Source: JABMQB01 sp963678235
GTDB lineage: Bacteria; Bacteroidota; Bacteroidia; Bacteroidales; Prolixibacteraceae
DNA length: 64,000 nucleotides
Direction of reading: 5' to 3'
Assembly: GCA_963678235.1 (NCBI GenBank)
Contig: OY782766.1
Span: 3,658,001-3,722,000, forward strand
The notes beneath the pieces are model-generated. The model saw nothing but the letters and a program-made list of their open reading frames with translations. It had not been told where the DNA came from and made no database searches. This document shows, piece after piece, positions 50,770-59,093 of the stretch (positions are counted from its first letter, which is position 1; every line of letters starts with the position of its first letter). Made by a program: the position numbers and the translations under genes.

Positions 50770-51966
50770 ATGCAGAATATTAGCACATACGATTTTTCAG
50801 GCAAAAAGGCATTGATCAGGGTTGATTTCAATGTTCCGCTTGACGAAGATTTTAACATCACAGATGATACCAGGATGAGGGCAGCCCTTCCTACCATAAA
50901 AAAGGTAATTGAAGGTGGTGGTTCACCAATAATCATGTCGCATTTGGGAAGGCCAAAAGATGGCCCGGAAGATAAGTTTTCATTAAAACCATTGGTAGCG
51001 CATTTATCAGAATTACTTGGTGGAGCTACTGTTAAAATTGCACCTGACTGTATTGGCGAAGAAGTTATTGCCATGGCTAACGATGTGAAACCTGGCGAAG
51101 TCCTTATTTTGGAAAACCTGCGTTTTTATAAAGAAGAAACAAAAGGAGATGAAGAATTTGCAGGCAAACTTGCTAAAAATGGCGATTGCTGGATTAACGA
51201 TGCTTTCGGAACAGCGCACAGGGCACATGCTTCCACAGCAATAATTGCGAAGTTTTTCCCAAACGACAAAATGTTTGGTTACCTGATTGAAAGCGAAGTT
51301 GAAAGTCTGGATAAAGTAGTGAAAGAGCCTAAGCGTCCGTTAACCGCAATTATGGGAGGTGCAAAAGTTTCTTCGAAAATTACCATCATCGAAAATCTAT
51401 TGAGCAAAGTGGATAACCTTATTTTAGGTGGAGGTATGACTTACACTTTTGTTAAGGCAAATGGTGGAAAAGTAGGTGACTCAATCTGCGAAGATGATTT
51501 TATTGAAACCGCAAAAAATATTGAAAAACTTGCCAAAGAAAAAGGTGTGAACCTGGTTATTGCAACCGATGTGGTTTCAGCCGATGATTTTAGCAATGAT
51601 GCAAACACGAAAGTATGTGCAGCCAATGCCATTGAAGACGGGTGGCAAGGTTTGGATGCTGGTCCTGAAAGTATTGCAAAAATGAAAGAAGTGATCGAAA
51701 CTTCAGGAACTATTCTATGGAACGGTCCTGTTGGTGTTTTCGAAATGGAAACATTTGCTGAAGGATCAAAAGCCATTGGAACAGCCATTGTTGAAGCCAC
51801 TAAAAAAGGCGCATTCTCGCTTGTTGGTGGAGGTGACTCTGTTGCCTGTGTAAACCAGTTTGGTTTTGCCGATGGTGTTTCCTATATTTCAACTGCAGGA
51901 GGTGCCTTACTTGAATACCTGGAAGGAAAGACCTTGCCAGGCGTTGCAGCAGTTCGGGGAGAATAA
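50770..51966 (+). CDS. pgk: phosphoglycerate kinase
   Basis: The 398-residue enzyme shows the standard family blocks: ALIRVDFNVPLDEDFNITDDTRM near 14-36, IIMSHLGRPKDGP, ILENLRFYKEETKGDEEFA, RPLTAIMGGAKVSSKI, and the nucleotide-binding GPVGVFEMETFAEG and LVGGGDSVA. It converts 1,3-bisphosphoglycerate and ADP to 3-phosphoglycerate and ATP in glycolysis, a central step. The gene is single and followed by a good terminator. Confidence 0.97.
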   Translation: MQNISTYDFSGKKALIRVDFNVPLDEDFNITDDTRMRAALPTIKKVIEGGGSPIIMSHLGRPKDGPEDKFSLKPLVAHLSELLGGATVKIAPDCIGEEVIAMANDVKPGEVLILENLRFYKEETKGDEEFAGKLAKNGDCWINDAFGTAHRAHASTAIIAKFFPNDKMFGYLIESEVESLDKVVKEPKRPLTAIMGGAKVSSKITIIENLLSKVDNLILGGGMTYTFVKANGGKVGDSICEDDFIETAKNIEKLAKEKGVNLVIATDVVSADDFSNDANTKVCAANAIEDGWQGLDAGPESIAKMKEVIETSGTILWNGPVGVFEMETFAEGSKAIGTAIVEATKKGAFSLVGGGDSVACVNQFGFADGVSYISTAGGALLEYLEGKTLPGVAAVRGE

Positions 51967-51990
51967 AGAAATAAAACAATAGTATTTTAA

Positions 51991-52022
51991 AAGGTCTGGG
52001 ACAATAATCCCGGGCTTTTTTG
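51991..52022 (+). terminator. terminator of pgk
   Basis: GGTCTGGGA pairs with TCCCGGGC (with G-T pairs) around CAATAA and is followed by T6, 24 bp after the pgk stop. Confidence 0.75.
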
Positions 52023-52086
52023 GTTTAAAATTATTCCATATCATTTTAAAAGTTAACAGAATCACTTACCTTTAAAAGAAAAATTT

Positions 52087-52515
52087 ATGTCCCTTAAAAC
52101 TCAACAAGTAGATCAAAAGTTTCCGAGTATTAATTGCGCCCAAACTATTTTTAGCTTGTTTGCCTCTGAGTTAGGTTTAGATGAAACAACAGCTTTGAAA
52201 ATTGCAAGTGGCTTTGCCGGAGGAATGGCTTGTGCAGAAACCTGTGGCGCCGTTACTGGTTCGTATATGACCATCGGTTTGAAAAATGGACACTCTTCAA
52301 CCGACCCGAATGATAAAGCAAATACAAAATCCCTGATTATGGATTTTAATAAAAAGTTTGAAGCCGAACACGGAAGTTTGCTTTGTAAGAAACTAACCGG
52401 ATATGATATTTCAATTCCGGAACAAGCCGAATCTGCACGCGAAGCAGAAGTTTTTACGAAAAAGTGTCCCAATTTTTTAAAAACTGCATGCAAAATTCTG
52501 GAAGAATCGTTATAG
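52087..52515 (+). CDS. C_GCAxxG_C_C-family redox protein
   Basis: The 142-residue protein has the cysteine pattern that names the family: an early Cys (INCAQTIF), then GGMACAETCGAVTG near 46-59, and later SLLCKKLTGYD and KKCPNFLKTAC. The members are small cytosolic proteins probably with redox or metal functions, often near heavy-metal or sulfur genes. No closer assignment is possible. It is followed 26 bp later by a DUF2892 membrane protein gene, and the two may be one operon. Confidence 0.8.
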   Translation: MSLKTQQVDQKFPSINCAQTIFSLFASELGLDETTALKIASGFAGGMACAETCGAVTGSYMTIGLKNGHSSTDPNDKANTKSLIMDFNKKFEAEHGSLLCKKLTGYDISIPEQAESAREAEVFTKKCPNFLKTACKILEESL

Positions 52516-52541
52516 ACTATGTTTAATTAAACTATGTAACT

Positions 52542-52730
52542 ATGAAATGCAATGTTGGACCAATTGATCGATTATTAAGAATTATTGTTGGATTGGCAAT
52601 AGCAATCCTGGGAGTTGTTTTTGATAGCTGGTACGGACTAATAGGGATTATTCCGCTTGCCACAGGCTTATTTAAGTGGTGCCCACTTTATGTGCCATTC
52701 AAAATTTCAACCTTAAAAAAAGAAAAATAA
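52542..52730 (+). CDS. DUF2892-family small membrane protein
   Basis: The 62-residue protein matches DUF2892 (YgaP-like transmembrane part): MKCNVGPIDRLLRIIVGLAIAILGVVF with a helix at 10-28 and WYGLIGIIPLATGLFKWCPLY with a second one. Such proteins occur alone or fused to rhodanese domains. The partner upstream (52087) also has conserved cysteines, so a sulfur-handling role is possible but not shown. Confidence 0.85.
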   Translation: MKCNVGPIDRLLRIIVGLAIAILGVVFDSWYGLIGIIPLATGLFKWCPLYVPFKISTLKKEK

Positions 52731-52819
52731 GAGGGTGTTTTCTTTCTGTAACAAAACAATCTTTTTTCAAACTAATCGTTTACTGATTGAAACAATTACA
52801 CAGTGAACAGTTAATACGC

Positions 52820-52944
52820 TTAGTTTAGTTAGCAGAAAAGAAAAGCAGAGACATTATCAATCAGCGCCAGTGTAGGTGCCTTTTAACAATCGCTTCTATT
52901 GGAAGCAAAACCCATCCGCTTAATTGTGGGTGGGTTTATTTTTT
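52820..52944 (+). ncRNA. candidate small RNA ending in a strong terminator
   Basis: A -7-like box TAGTTTAG lies near 52824. About 60 bp on, a small hairpin (GCTTC-tattg-GAAGC, 52892-52906) is followed at once by a terminator-type hairpin, AAACCCATCC against GGGTGGGTTT (52908-52937), and ATTTTTT. The previous gene stops 177 bp earlier and no coding frame fills the gap, so the terminator suggests an independent short transcript of about 110 nt. It could instead be the 3' end of the DUF2892 gene's message. No known RNA family was recognised. Confidence 0.35.
52907..52944 (+). terminator. terminator of candidate small RNA or long 3' UTR
   Basis: AAACCCATCC and GGGTGGGTTT pair around a 10-base loop, with ATTTTTT following. 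Confidence 0.7.
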
Positions 52945-52946
52945 AT

Positions 52947-52997
52947 AGGTGTGGTGAATTCCAATTCGCCGCATAGAATCAGCGATTTGGAAATCAC
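52947..52997 (-). repeat. dispersed ~50-bp repeat, copy 2
   Basis: The minus strand matches 26278-26325: blocks GATTTCCAAA and GGAATTCACCACACCT are shared, with a 2-base length difference. It begins directly at the end of the terminator. The remaining 53000-53357 up to the MFS gene is gene-free; I found nothing definite in it. Confidence 0.55.
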
Positions 52998-53357
52998 TGG
53001 ACCTAAGATTATTTTATTGTATTTATAAATTCGGGCGCTTTGCGGTGTTGGGTTGCTTGTTCAAATGAAAAAGCCTGTTGGAATCAAATCAATTATTTAG
53101 GCAATCCAAATTGAGATTTTTAACCTGCTTTAATTTTTGAACATTATGATTTGCAATTTGGTATGGAATCCAAATTTTAATCTTGTTGGATTTCACTAAA
53201 AATCCATTTTTTGGCAGGCAGTTCTAAGAACTTTCTTACATTGAATTTGAATTATGAGTACATAGTTTTCTTTTGGTTGAATCAAGGTTACATAACTTTA
53301 TACCCGGTTGTTCATCCTAAATATTAAATGTAATTTACGCGCACTTATAAATTGATT

Positions 53358-54524
53358 ATGGTGAAGAAGCTTTTAAAGGAATTTGACCTCTATATTATCT
53401 TCAGTATTACCTTATTTGCCGTTATGGGTGTTGCCAGTATTACCCCGGCATTCCCGAGCATTATCAAGCACTATGGGCTTACTGCAAAACAAGTTGGTTA
53501 TTTAATCACTGTGTTTACCCTTCCGGGAATAATCATCACACCTGTAATGGGTATGCTTGCCGACCGATATGGGCGAAAAACGATTTTGGTACCGTCCATG
53601 TTATTATTTGGGGGTGCAGGATTTTTGTGTGCTTTTCAGAATGAATATCAAGGATTGCTATTGATGCGTTTTTTTCAAGGAATTGGGGCAGCTTCGCTTG
53701 GGGCATTGAATGTGACTTTAATTGGCGATTTGTTTGAAGGGGAAAGAAGGTCGCAGGCCATGGGCTACAATGCCAGTGTTTTAAGTATTGGCACTGCATC
53801 GTTCCCGGCAATTGGAGGTTTGCTGGCTGCATTTAACTGGCATTATGCTTTTTTACTTCCAGTATTAATTATCCCGTTTGCCTTTGTGGTTGTATTTAAG
53901 CTAAAAACGACTGAAATTAAAAGTACTGTTTCTGTTAAAGCTTATCTTTTGAATGTTTGGAAAACGATCAACCAAAAGAAAGCTTGGGGGCTTTTCATTG
54001 CCAATATTTTGGTTTTTATAATTCTTTACGGGGCATTGTTGTCGTTTTTCCCCTTGTTAATGGAAGAGCGATTTCAGGCAAATTCGCTGGTTATAGGTTT
54101 GTGTATGTCGCTTATGTCGCTTATCACTGCTGCTTGTTCATCGCAGCTTGGGAGGGTGCTCAAAAAGTTTAAGGCGAATGACCTTTTATATTTTAGTTCG
54201 ATTATATATGCATTTTCATTGGTAATATTGGCATTTGCAAGCAATTGGGTTCTTTTGGTTTTCTCCATCCTTTTATTTGGTGTAGCCCATGGTTTTTTTC
54301 TACCCAATATTCAAACCATTATGGTCGGGCTAACTTCATTATCGGAAAGGGCAGCTTTTATGTCAATTAATGGAATGGTGTTGAGGATAGGGCAAACCCT
54401 TGGTCCCATTGTGGCAGCAATCTTTTATTTTAACAATCAGTTGTATTTGGTTTTCATGCTAACAGCCCTTATTGCGATTCTTATGGCTATTGTGCTTAAA
54501 TTGATGGTTGGAAATTCGGGTTAG
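53358..54524 (+). CDS. MFS transporter, drug or siderophore exporter-like
   Basis: The 388-residue protein has twelve predicted helices and the MFS motif A, GMLADRYGRKTILV, after helix 2, and the motif C-like region (YNASVLSIGTASFPAIGGLL) after helix 4 of the exporter group. The type resembles bacillibactin or multidrug exporters (antiporters using the proton gradient), but the substrate is unknown. ATG 53358 is preferred to a TTG two codons upstream. Confidence 0.8.
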   Translation: MVKKLLKEFDLYIIFSITLFAVMGVASITPAFPSIIKHYGLTAKQVGYLITVFTLPGIIITPVMGMLADRYGRKTILVPSMLLFGGAGFLCAFQNEYQGLLLMRFFQGIGAASLGALNVTLIGDLFEGERRSQAMGYNASVLSIGTASFPAIGGLLAAFNWHYAFLLPVLIIPFAFVVVFKLKTTEIKSTVSVKAYLLNVWKTINQKKAWGLFIANILVFIILYGALLSFFPLLMEERFQANSLVIGLCMSLMSLITAACSSQLGRVLKKFKANDLLYFSSIIYAFSLVILAFASNWVLLVFSILLFGVAHGFFLPNIQTIMVGLTSLSERAAFMSINGMVLRIGQTLGPIVAAIFYFNNQLYLVFMLTALIAILMAIVLKLMVGNSG

Positions 54525-54561
54525 CTGAATACCTTAAGCAATAACTGAGAAAACAAGCTTC

Positions 54562-55614
54562 TTATCGTTTGCTATACATTTCTTCGTAATATTTTTGATA
54601 ATCGCCTGACGTTACGTTCTTCATCCATTCTTCATTGGCAAGGTACCAGTCGATTGTTTTATCCAAACCTTCTTCAAACTGGAGCGAAGGTTCCCAACCA
54701 AGCTCTTTTTTCAGTTTTGTGGCATCAATAGCATATCTTAAATCGTGGCCCGCCCGGTCGGTCACATAAGTAATCAATTTTTCAGATTCGCCTTGTTCGC
54801 GTCCGAGTTTTTGATCCATAATGCTACACATAAGTTTTATGAGGTCGATATTGGTCCACTCGTTAAATCCGCCAATATTATACGTTTCGCCAATTATACC
54901 TTTATGAAAGATGACATCGATGGCAGCGGCATGGTCTTCCACCCAAAGCCAGTCGCGAACATTTTCACCTTTGCCATAAACCGGGAGTGCTTTTTTGTTC
55001 CGGATATTATTAATAAAAAGCGGGATTAGCTTTTCAGGAAACTGAAATGATCCATAATTGTTGGAACAATTGGATATTAGTGATGGCAAGCCAAATGTAT
55101 CGTGATAAGCCCTTACAAAATGGTCGGAGCTTGCTTTTGCTGCCGAATAAGGACTGTGTGGATCGTAGGCAGTTTCTTCGGTAAACATTCCTTCTTCACC
55201 CAAAGAACCATAAACCTCATCGGTTGATATGTGGTAAAATTTCTTCGTTGAAAAATTATCTTTCCAACTGTGTTTTGCCGCATTCAGAAGGTTTACGGTA
55301 CCAACCACATTGGTAAAAACAAATTCAAGAGGATTTGATATCGACCTGTCAACATGTGATTCGGCTGCCAAATGGATTACCCCGTCAAATTGTTTTTCTT
55401 CAAATAGTTGCTGAATAAAATCGGCATCAACAATATCGCCTTTTACAAACTCATAGTTTGGTTTGTTTTCAACATCTTTAAGGTTAGCCAAATTGCCGGC
55501 ATAGGTCAATTTATCTAAATTGACAATTTTATAATCAGGGTATTTATTTACAAAAAGACGAACAACATGCGAGCCAATAAATCCGGCCCCTCCGGTAATT
55601 AAGATCGTTTTCAT
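54562..55614 (-). CDS. rfbB: dTDP-glucose 4,6-dehydratase
   Basis: The 350-residue enzyme opens ILITGGAGFIGSHVVRLF (NAD site) and has FDGVIHLAAESHVDRSI near 77-93, the catalytic triad region HISTDEVYGSLGEEGMFTE with Ser/Thr-Asp-Glu, and the YSAAKASSDHFVRA Tyr-x-x-x-Lys. It makes dTDP-4-keto-6-deoxyglucose for deoxysugar synthesis, for example dTDP-rhamnose. ATG 55614 (MKTILITGG) is chosen; the upstream start would only add eight residues. Other rfb genes are not adjacent, but galE is 160 bp upstream. Confidence 0.95.
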   Translation of the reverse strand: MKTILITGGAGFIGSHVVRLFVNKYPDYKIVNLDKLTYAGNLANLKDVENKPNYEFVKGDIVDADFIQQLFEEKQFDGVIHLAAESHVDRSISNPLEFVFTNVVGTVNLLNAAKHSWKDNFSTKKFYHISTDEVYGSLGEEGMFTEETAYDPHSPYSAAKASSDHFVRAYHDTFGLPSLISNCSNNYGSFQFPEKLIPLFINNIRNKKALPVYGKGENVRDWLWVEDHAAAIDVIFHKGIIGETYNIGGFNEWTNIDLIKLMCSIMDQKLGREQGESEKLITYVTDRAGHDLRYAIDATKLKKELGWEPSLQFEEGLDKTIDWYLANEEWMKNVTSGDYQKYYEEMYSKR

Positions 55615-55751
55615 ATCCTTAATAGTTTTAAGATGCAAGTATCAAGACACAAGACTAAAAAATGCACTGTGTTAATACAACTCTATTCTTTTAAATTTGA
55701 GCTAACGAATATACAATTTCTGTTTGTGCCCTCACAATAGAAGCCATAAAA

Positions 55752-55778
55752 AAGGTTCTGTTAGTTCAACAGAACCTT
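55752..55778. terminator. terminator downstream of galE
   Basis: AAGGTTCTGTT (55752-55762) pairs perfectly with AACAGAACCTT (55768-55778) around AGTTC; on the minus strand, T6 follows. It lies 20 bp after the galE stop. Confidence 0.85.
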
Positions 55779-55798
55779 AAACTGAAAATAAGTTCTTT

Positions 55799-56827
55799 TT
55801 ATTTTATTCCTCTGATATTTTTTTCCCAATTCCATGCGGAAAGCAAGGTCTCATCCAAACCAATTTCGGCTTTCCACCCTAATTCTTCATTTGCAAAGGT
55901 TGTGTCGGCCCATATTTTTTCAACGTCGCCAGCACGGCGTTCCACAATTTTATAGTCAAGTTTAACACCCGTTGCTTTTTCAAATCCTTTCACAATTTGC
56001 AAGACGGATAATCCGTTTCCTGTTCCCAGGTTAAAGATTTCGTAGTTCTTTTTGTTTTTGCCCGTTAGTAATCTGTCAATTGCAATTACATGGGCTTTTG
56101 CCAAATCAACCACATTAATATAATCCCTAACAGCTGATCCGTCAGGTGTATTGTAATCATTTCCGTAAACACTTAATGCACCCCTAATCCCGGCTGCAGA
56201 TTGGGTAATAAAAGGGACTAAATTTTGGGGAACTCCCAAAGGCAATTCTCCAATAAGTGCTGATTTATGTGCTCCTATCGGATTAAAATACCGAAGTGCA
56301 ATCCCATTCAACTGAGGATTTACCTTTAAGGTATCACTCATAATATCTTCATTAACCCGTTTGGTGTTGCCATAAGGTGATTCGGCATCTTTGCGAGGAG
56401 TTGATTCGGTTACAGGGAGCTTATCAGGTTGCCCGTAAACTGTGCACGATGAGGAAAACACCAGGTTTGGAATATTATATTTTATTTGGCAATCGAGAAT
56501 GTTCATTAACGAAACCAGGTTGTTCCGGTAATAATGCAACGGAATGTTTACTGATTCGCCAACAGCTTTCGATGCAGCAAAATGGATAATTGCTTTAATA
56601 TTCTGATTTCGTTTAAAAAAATCATTGGTTTTAGCCTGGTCCGCTAAATCAAATTCTTCAAACTCAGGTTTAATCCCGGTAATTTTCTCAATATTTTCTA
56701 AAACACTTTTATCGGAGTTTGATAGGTTATCAACGATAATTACTTCGTATCCTTTGCATTGTAACTCGACAACTGTATGTGATCCAATGTATCCAGTGCC
56801 ACCGGTAACCAATATTTTTCCTGACAT
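55799..56827 (-). CDS. galE: UDP-glucose 4-epimerase
   Basis: The 342-residue enzyme has ILVTGGTGYIGSHTVVELQ at 5-23, the ALIHFAASKAVGESV segment, SSSCTVYG with the catalytic Ser near 124, and SPYGNTKRVNEDI with Tyr-x-x-x-Lys. It interconverts UDP-glucose and UDP-galactose. Its C-terminal YKIVERRAGDVEKIWADTTFANEELGW is also canonical for GalE. A perfect terminator follows; divergent on the other side is the HU/SPOR gene. Confidence 0.95.
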   Translation of the reverse strand: MSGKILVTGGTGYIGSHTVVELQCKGYEVIIVDNLSNSDKSVLENIEKITGIKPEFEEFDLADQAKTNDFFKRNQNIKAIIHFAASKAVGESVNIPLHYYRNNLVSLMNILDCQIKYNIPNLVFSSSCTVYGQPDKLPVTESTPRKDAESPYGNTKRVNEDIMSDTLKVNPQLNGIALRYFNPIGAHKSALIGELPLGVPQNLVPFITQSAAGIRGALSVYGNDYNTPDGSAVRDYINVVDLAKAHVIAIDRLLTGKNKKNYEIFNLGTGNGLSVLQIVKGFEKATGVKLDYKIVERRAGDVEKIWADTTFANEELGWKAEIGLDETLLSAWNWEKNIRGIK

Positions 56828-56946
56828 TATTTAGTTTTTTTCAAAATTAGAAAAATATATAGTGGATCTCTTCCAAATCGATTTATTTTTAAAATATGTT
56901 CGCAAATAATTAAAAAGACTAATTTTGTTTACTAAAATTCTTTGCT

Positions 56947-57894
56947 GTGAAATTAAGCCATTATATAAAAGAATTAATATACGAACATGAATATGTAATT
57001 GTTCCAGGACTTGGGGCTTTTGTTTCTAATTACAAACCAGCATCAATTAACGAAGAAGATGGTGTAATTCATCCTCCTTCGAAAGAAATAACGTTTAGCA
57101 GTAAGTTGAAAAACAACGATGGACTGCTAATTAAGTACATTTCAGAAGTTGAGGGGATTACTGATTTTTCGGCAAGCAGAAAAATTGAAAAAGAAAAAGA
57201 CGCCATACTTTACCAATTAAATAATGGAGAAAAAATTGATGTTGAGGGAATCGGTTTTTTGTATTTAAATGAGGATAAACAAATTTGTTTTGAACCTGAT
57301 ATAAAAGATAATTTATTAGTTGAATCGTTTGGTTTAGAGCCTGTCGGCAAGAAAGAGGAAAATGCTGGGGATGAGAATAAGATTGTAATAAATGAAACGC
57401 AAAAAACCGGGAAGAAAAAACGGTCTGTTTGGATTTGGATACTGCTTGTTCCCCTTATTAGTGCAGGAATTTTTATTTATTTGAATTATAAATATCCGCC
57501 ACTGAACGATATACCAATAGAAAAACCAGGCAAGATCAAAAAAGACACCAGTTTAGTTAAAGAAGAGATAGTTCCAAGCGATACAGTGGTAAGCGAAAAT
57601 GTGGAACAGGATACTGTTTCAATTGATACAACTCAAAGTATTGAACAGGAAACAAATGCAGGGCAGGTTTATTATTTGGTTGGAGGGAGTTTTGGCGTAA
57701 AGGCAAATGCTGACAAATATTTTAACCGCGTAAAAGCTTTGGGCTACGAACCTGTTCATTTAGGAAAACAAGGCAATTTATATGTGGTTGCGGTAGAAAA
57801 ATATTTTAGTTTGGATGCTGCCGAGAATGCACAACGTGAGTTTCTAGCGAGGGAACCAAAATCCGGGGTTTGGATAATGCCAATCGATCAGTAA
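56947..57894 (+). CDS. HU-CCDC81 and SPOR-domain envelope protein
   Basis: The 315-residue protein begins at a GTG codon (MKLSHYIKELIYEHEYVIVPGLGAFVSNYKP), with a bacterial CCDC81-like HU domain at 1-70, then a second HU-like segment, one membrane helix (about 158-178; WIWILLVPLISAGIFIYL) and, after a Thr/Glu-rich linker, a SPOR domain (about 240-313; GQVYYLVGGSFGVKANADKYFNRV). SPOR domains bind denuded peptidoglycan at division sites, so the protein may link a cytoplasmic nucleoid or ring component with the septum. The stop is followed in the same frame by the chorismatase-like gene. Confidence 0.85.
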   Translation: MKLSHYIKELIYEHEYVIVPGLGAFVSNYKPASINEEDGVIHPPSKEITFSSKLKNNDGLLIKYISEVEGITDFSASRKIEKEKDAILYQLNNGEKIDVEGIGFLYLNEDKQICFEPDIKDNLLVESFGLEPVGKKEENAGDENKIVINETQKTGKKKRSVWIWILLVPLISAGIFIYLNYKYPPLNDIPIEKPGKIKKDTSLVKEEIVPSDTVVSENVEQDTVSIDTTQSIEQETNAGQVYYLVGGSFGVKANADKYFNRVKALGYEPVHLGKQGNLYVVAVEKYFSLDAAENAQREFLAREPKSGVWIMPIDQ

Positions 57895-57915
57895 ATATTT
57901 GAGGGGGGGAGAATA

Positions 57916-59085
57916 TTGTTGGAATGGATTTATAAAACAATAACAAGCAAAGTGCCAGGTGGTTTTGAGCTTGAGTTACGCGAATGTTTTGAGCAACTGG
58001 AATTATTTTCAAAGGAAGTTGCATCGTCAACTCCAATAGTTAGGTTAAATATCTTTGTTGGCTCCAACAGTTCCAATGAGTTTTTTAAAAAAAAGACTAC
58101 AATCGAAAAGTTTTTAACTGCGTTTGAAGCGTTTCATTTTATTTATGAGATTATTCCCCAGAAGCCATTTGGCAGGGAGATAGCCTTCAAAGCAATGTGT
58201 TTTCAATCTGAAGGGAAGGAGTTTACTGTACAGTTAGAAAATAATAGCTCTTGCAAATTTGTAGAGATAGCCTTGGAGGATTATGTCTTGTTTTTAACAA
58301 GTACAAGTTCGTTTGTCGGGAAAATAAACATTGATTCAAGCCTGTGTTTTCAAAGCATACATAAGGCTCTGGTAAGCCGTAAACTTGAGTTTGGGGATGT
58401 GGTCAGGCAATGGAATTTTATTGGAGGGATATTAGATGAGCAAAACCAGGATAATAATTTAGTTCAAACTTATCAGGAGTTTAACGATGTTCGGTCACTT
58501 TACTATAAAAAGGGTTATTTTAAGCATGGTTATCCGTCGGCCACGGGGATTGGTATGGATATACCCGGAATTATTTTACAAACCATTTCTGTTTCAGAAA
58601 GTCCTAAAATAAAGATTATCCCAATAAATAATCCATTGCAAAAACCAGCACATAAATATTCGGACAAAGAGCTGGTTGGGATTTCGGACGAACGCACCAA
58701 AACAACTCCTAAATTTGAACGGGCAAAAGCTGTTTTAAGCAATAACGGCTTTTGGTTATTTGTTTCGGGCACTGCAGCCATTGAAGGAGAGACTAACCTT
58801 GACAATAATGACGTTGAAGCTCAAGCTAAATTTACATTCGATTTAATCAAAGAATTAGTATCAAATAAAAACTTATTGGTGCACGGAATTGATTTACAAA
58901 ATAAGAATCTCGTGCCACAAACTTTTAGGGCATATATAAAACACGAAAGTGATTACAAAATTGTAAGAAATGCTTGTAACGATTTTTTTGGCAATATCCC
59001 TGGTTTAATTTTTAAGGCGGATATATGCAGACAAGATTTGTTGCTTGAAATTGAGTGTGAATATGCTATTCTTAATCAAGTATAA
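57916..59085 (+). CDS. chorismatase-like protein (FkbO/Hyg5/XanB2 type)
   Basis: The 389-residue protein carries the pattern of chorismatases: RQWNFIGGILDEQ near 166, the YPSATGIGMDIPGIILQTISV stretch near 207-227, TPKFERAKAVL, and LFVSGTAAIEGETNLDN with a downstream VEAQAKFTFDLI. Known members hydrolyse chorismate to 3- or 4-hydroxybenzoate or dihydroxy acids, starters for pigments and macrolides. No ATG is available: TTG at 57916, nine bases past a seven-G tract (57903-57909), is the best start; the next codon is also TTG. It is in the same frame as the SPOR gene, separated by one stop. Confidence 0.65.
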   Translation: MLEWIYKTITSKVPGGFELELRECFEQLELFSKEVASSTPIVRLNIFVGSNSSNEFFKKKTTIEKFLTAFEAFHFIYEIIPQKPFGREIAFKAMCFQSEGKEFTVQLENNSSCKFVEIALEDYVLFLTSTSSFVGKINIDSSLCFQSIHKALVSRKLEFGDVVRQWNFIGGILDEQNQDNNLVQTYQEFNDVRSLYYKKGYFKHGYPSATGIGMDIPGIILQTISVSESPKIKIIPINNPLQKPAHKYSDKELVGISDERTKTTPKFERAKAVLSNNGFWLFVSGTAAIEGETNLDNNDVEAQAKFTFDLIKELVSNKNLLVHGIDLQNKNLVPQTFRAYIKHESDYKIVRNACNDFFGNIPGLIFKADICRQDLLLEIECEYAILNQV

Positions 59086-59093
59086 AACATACC

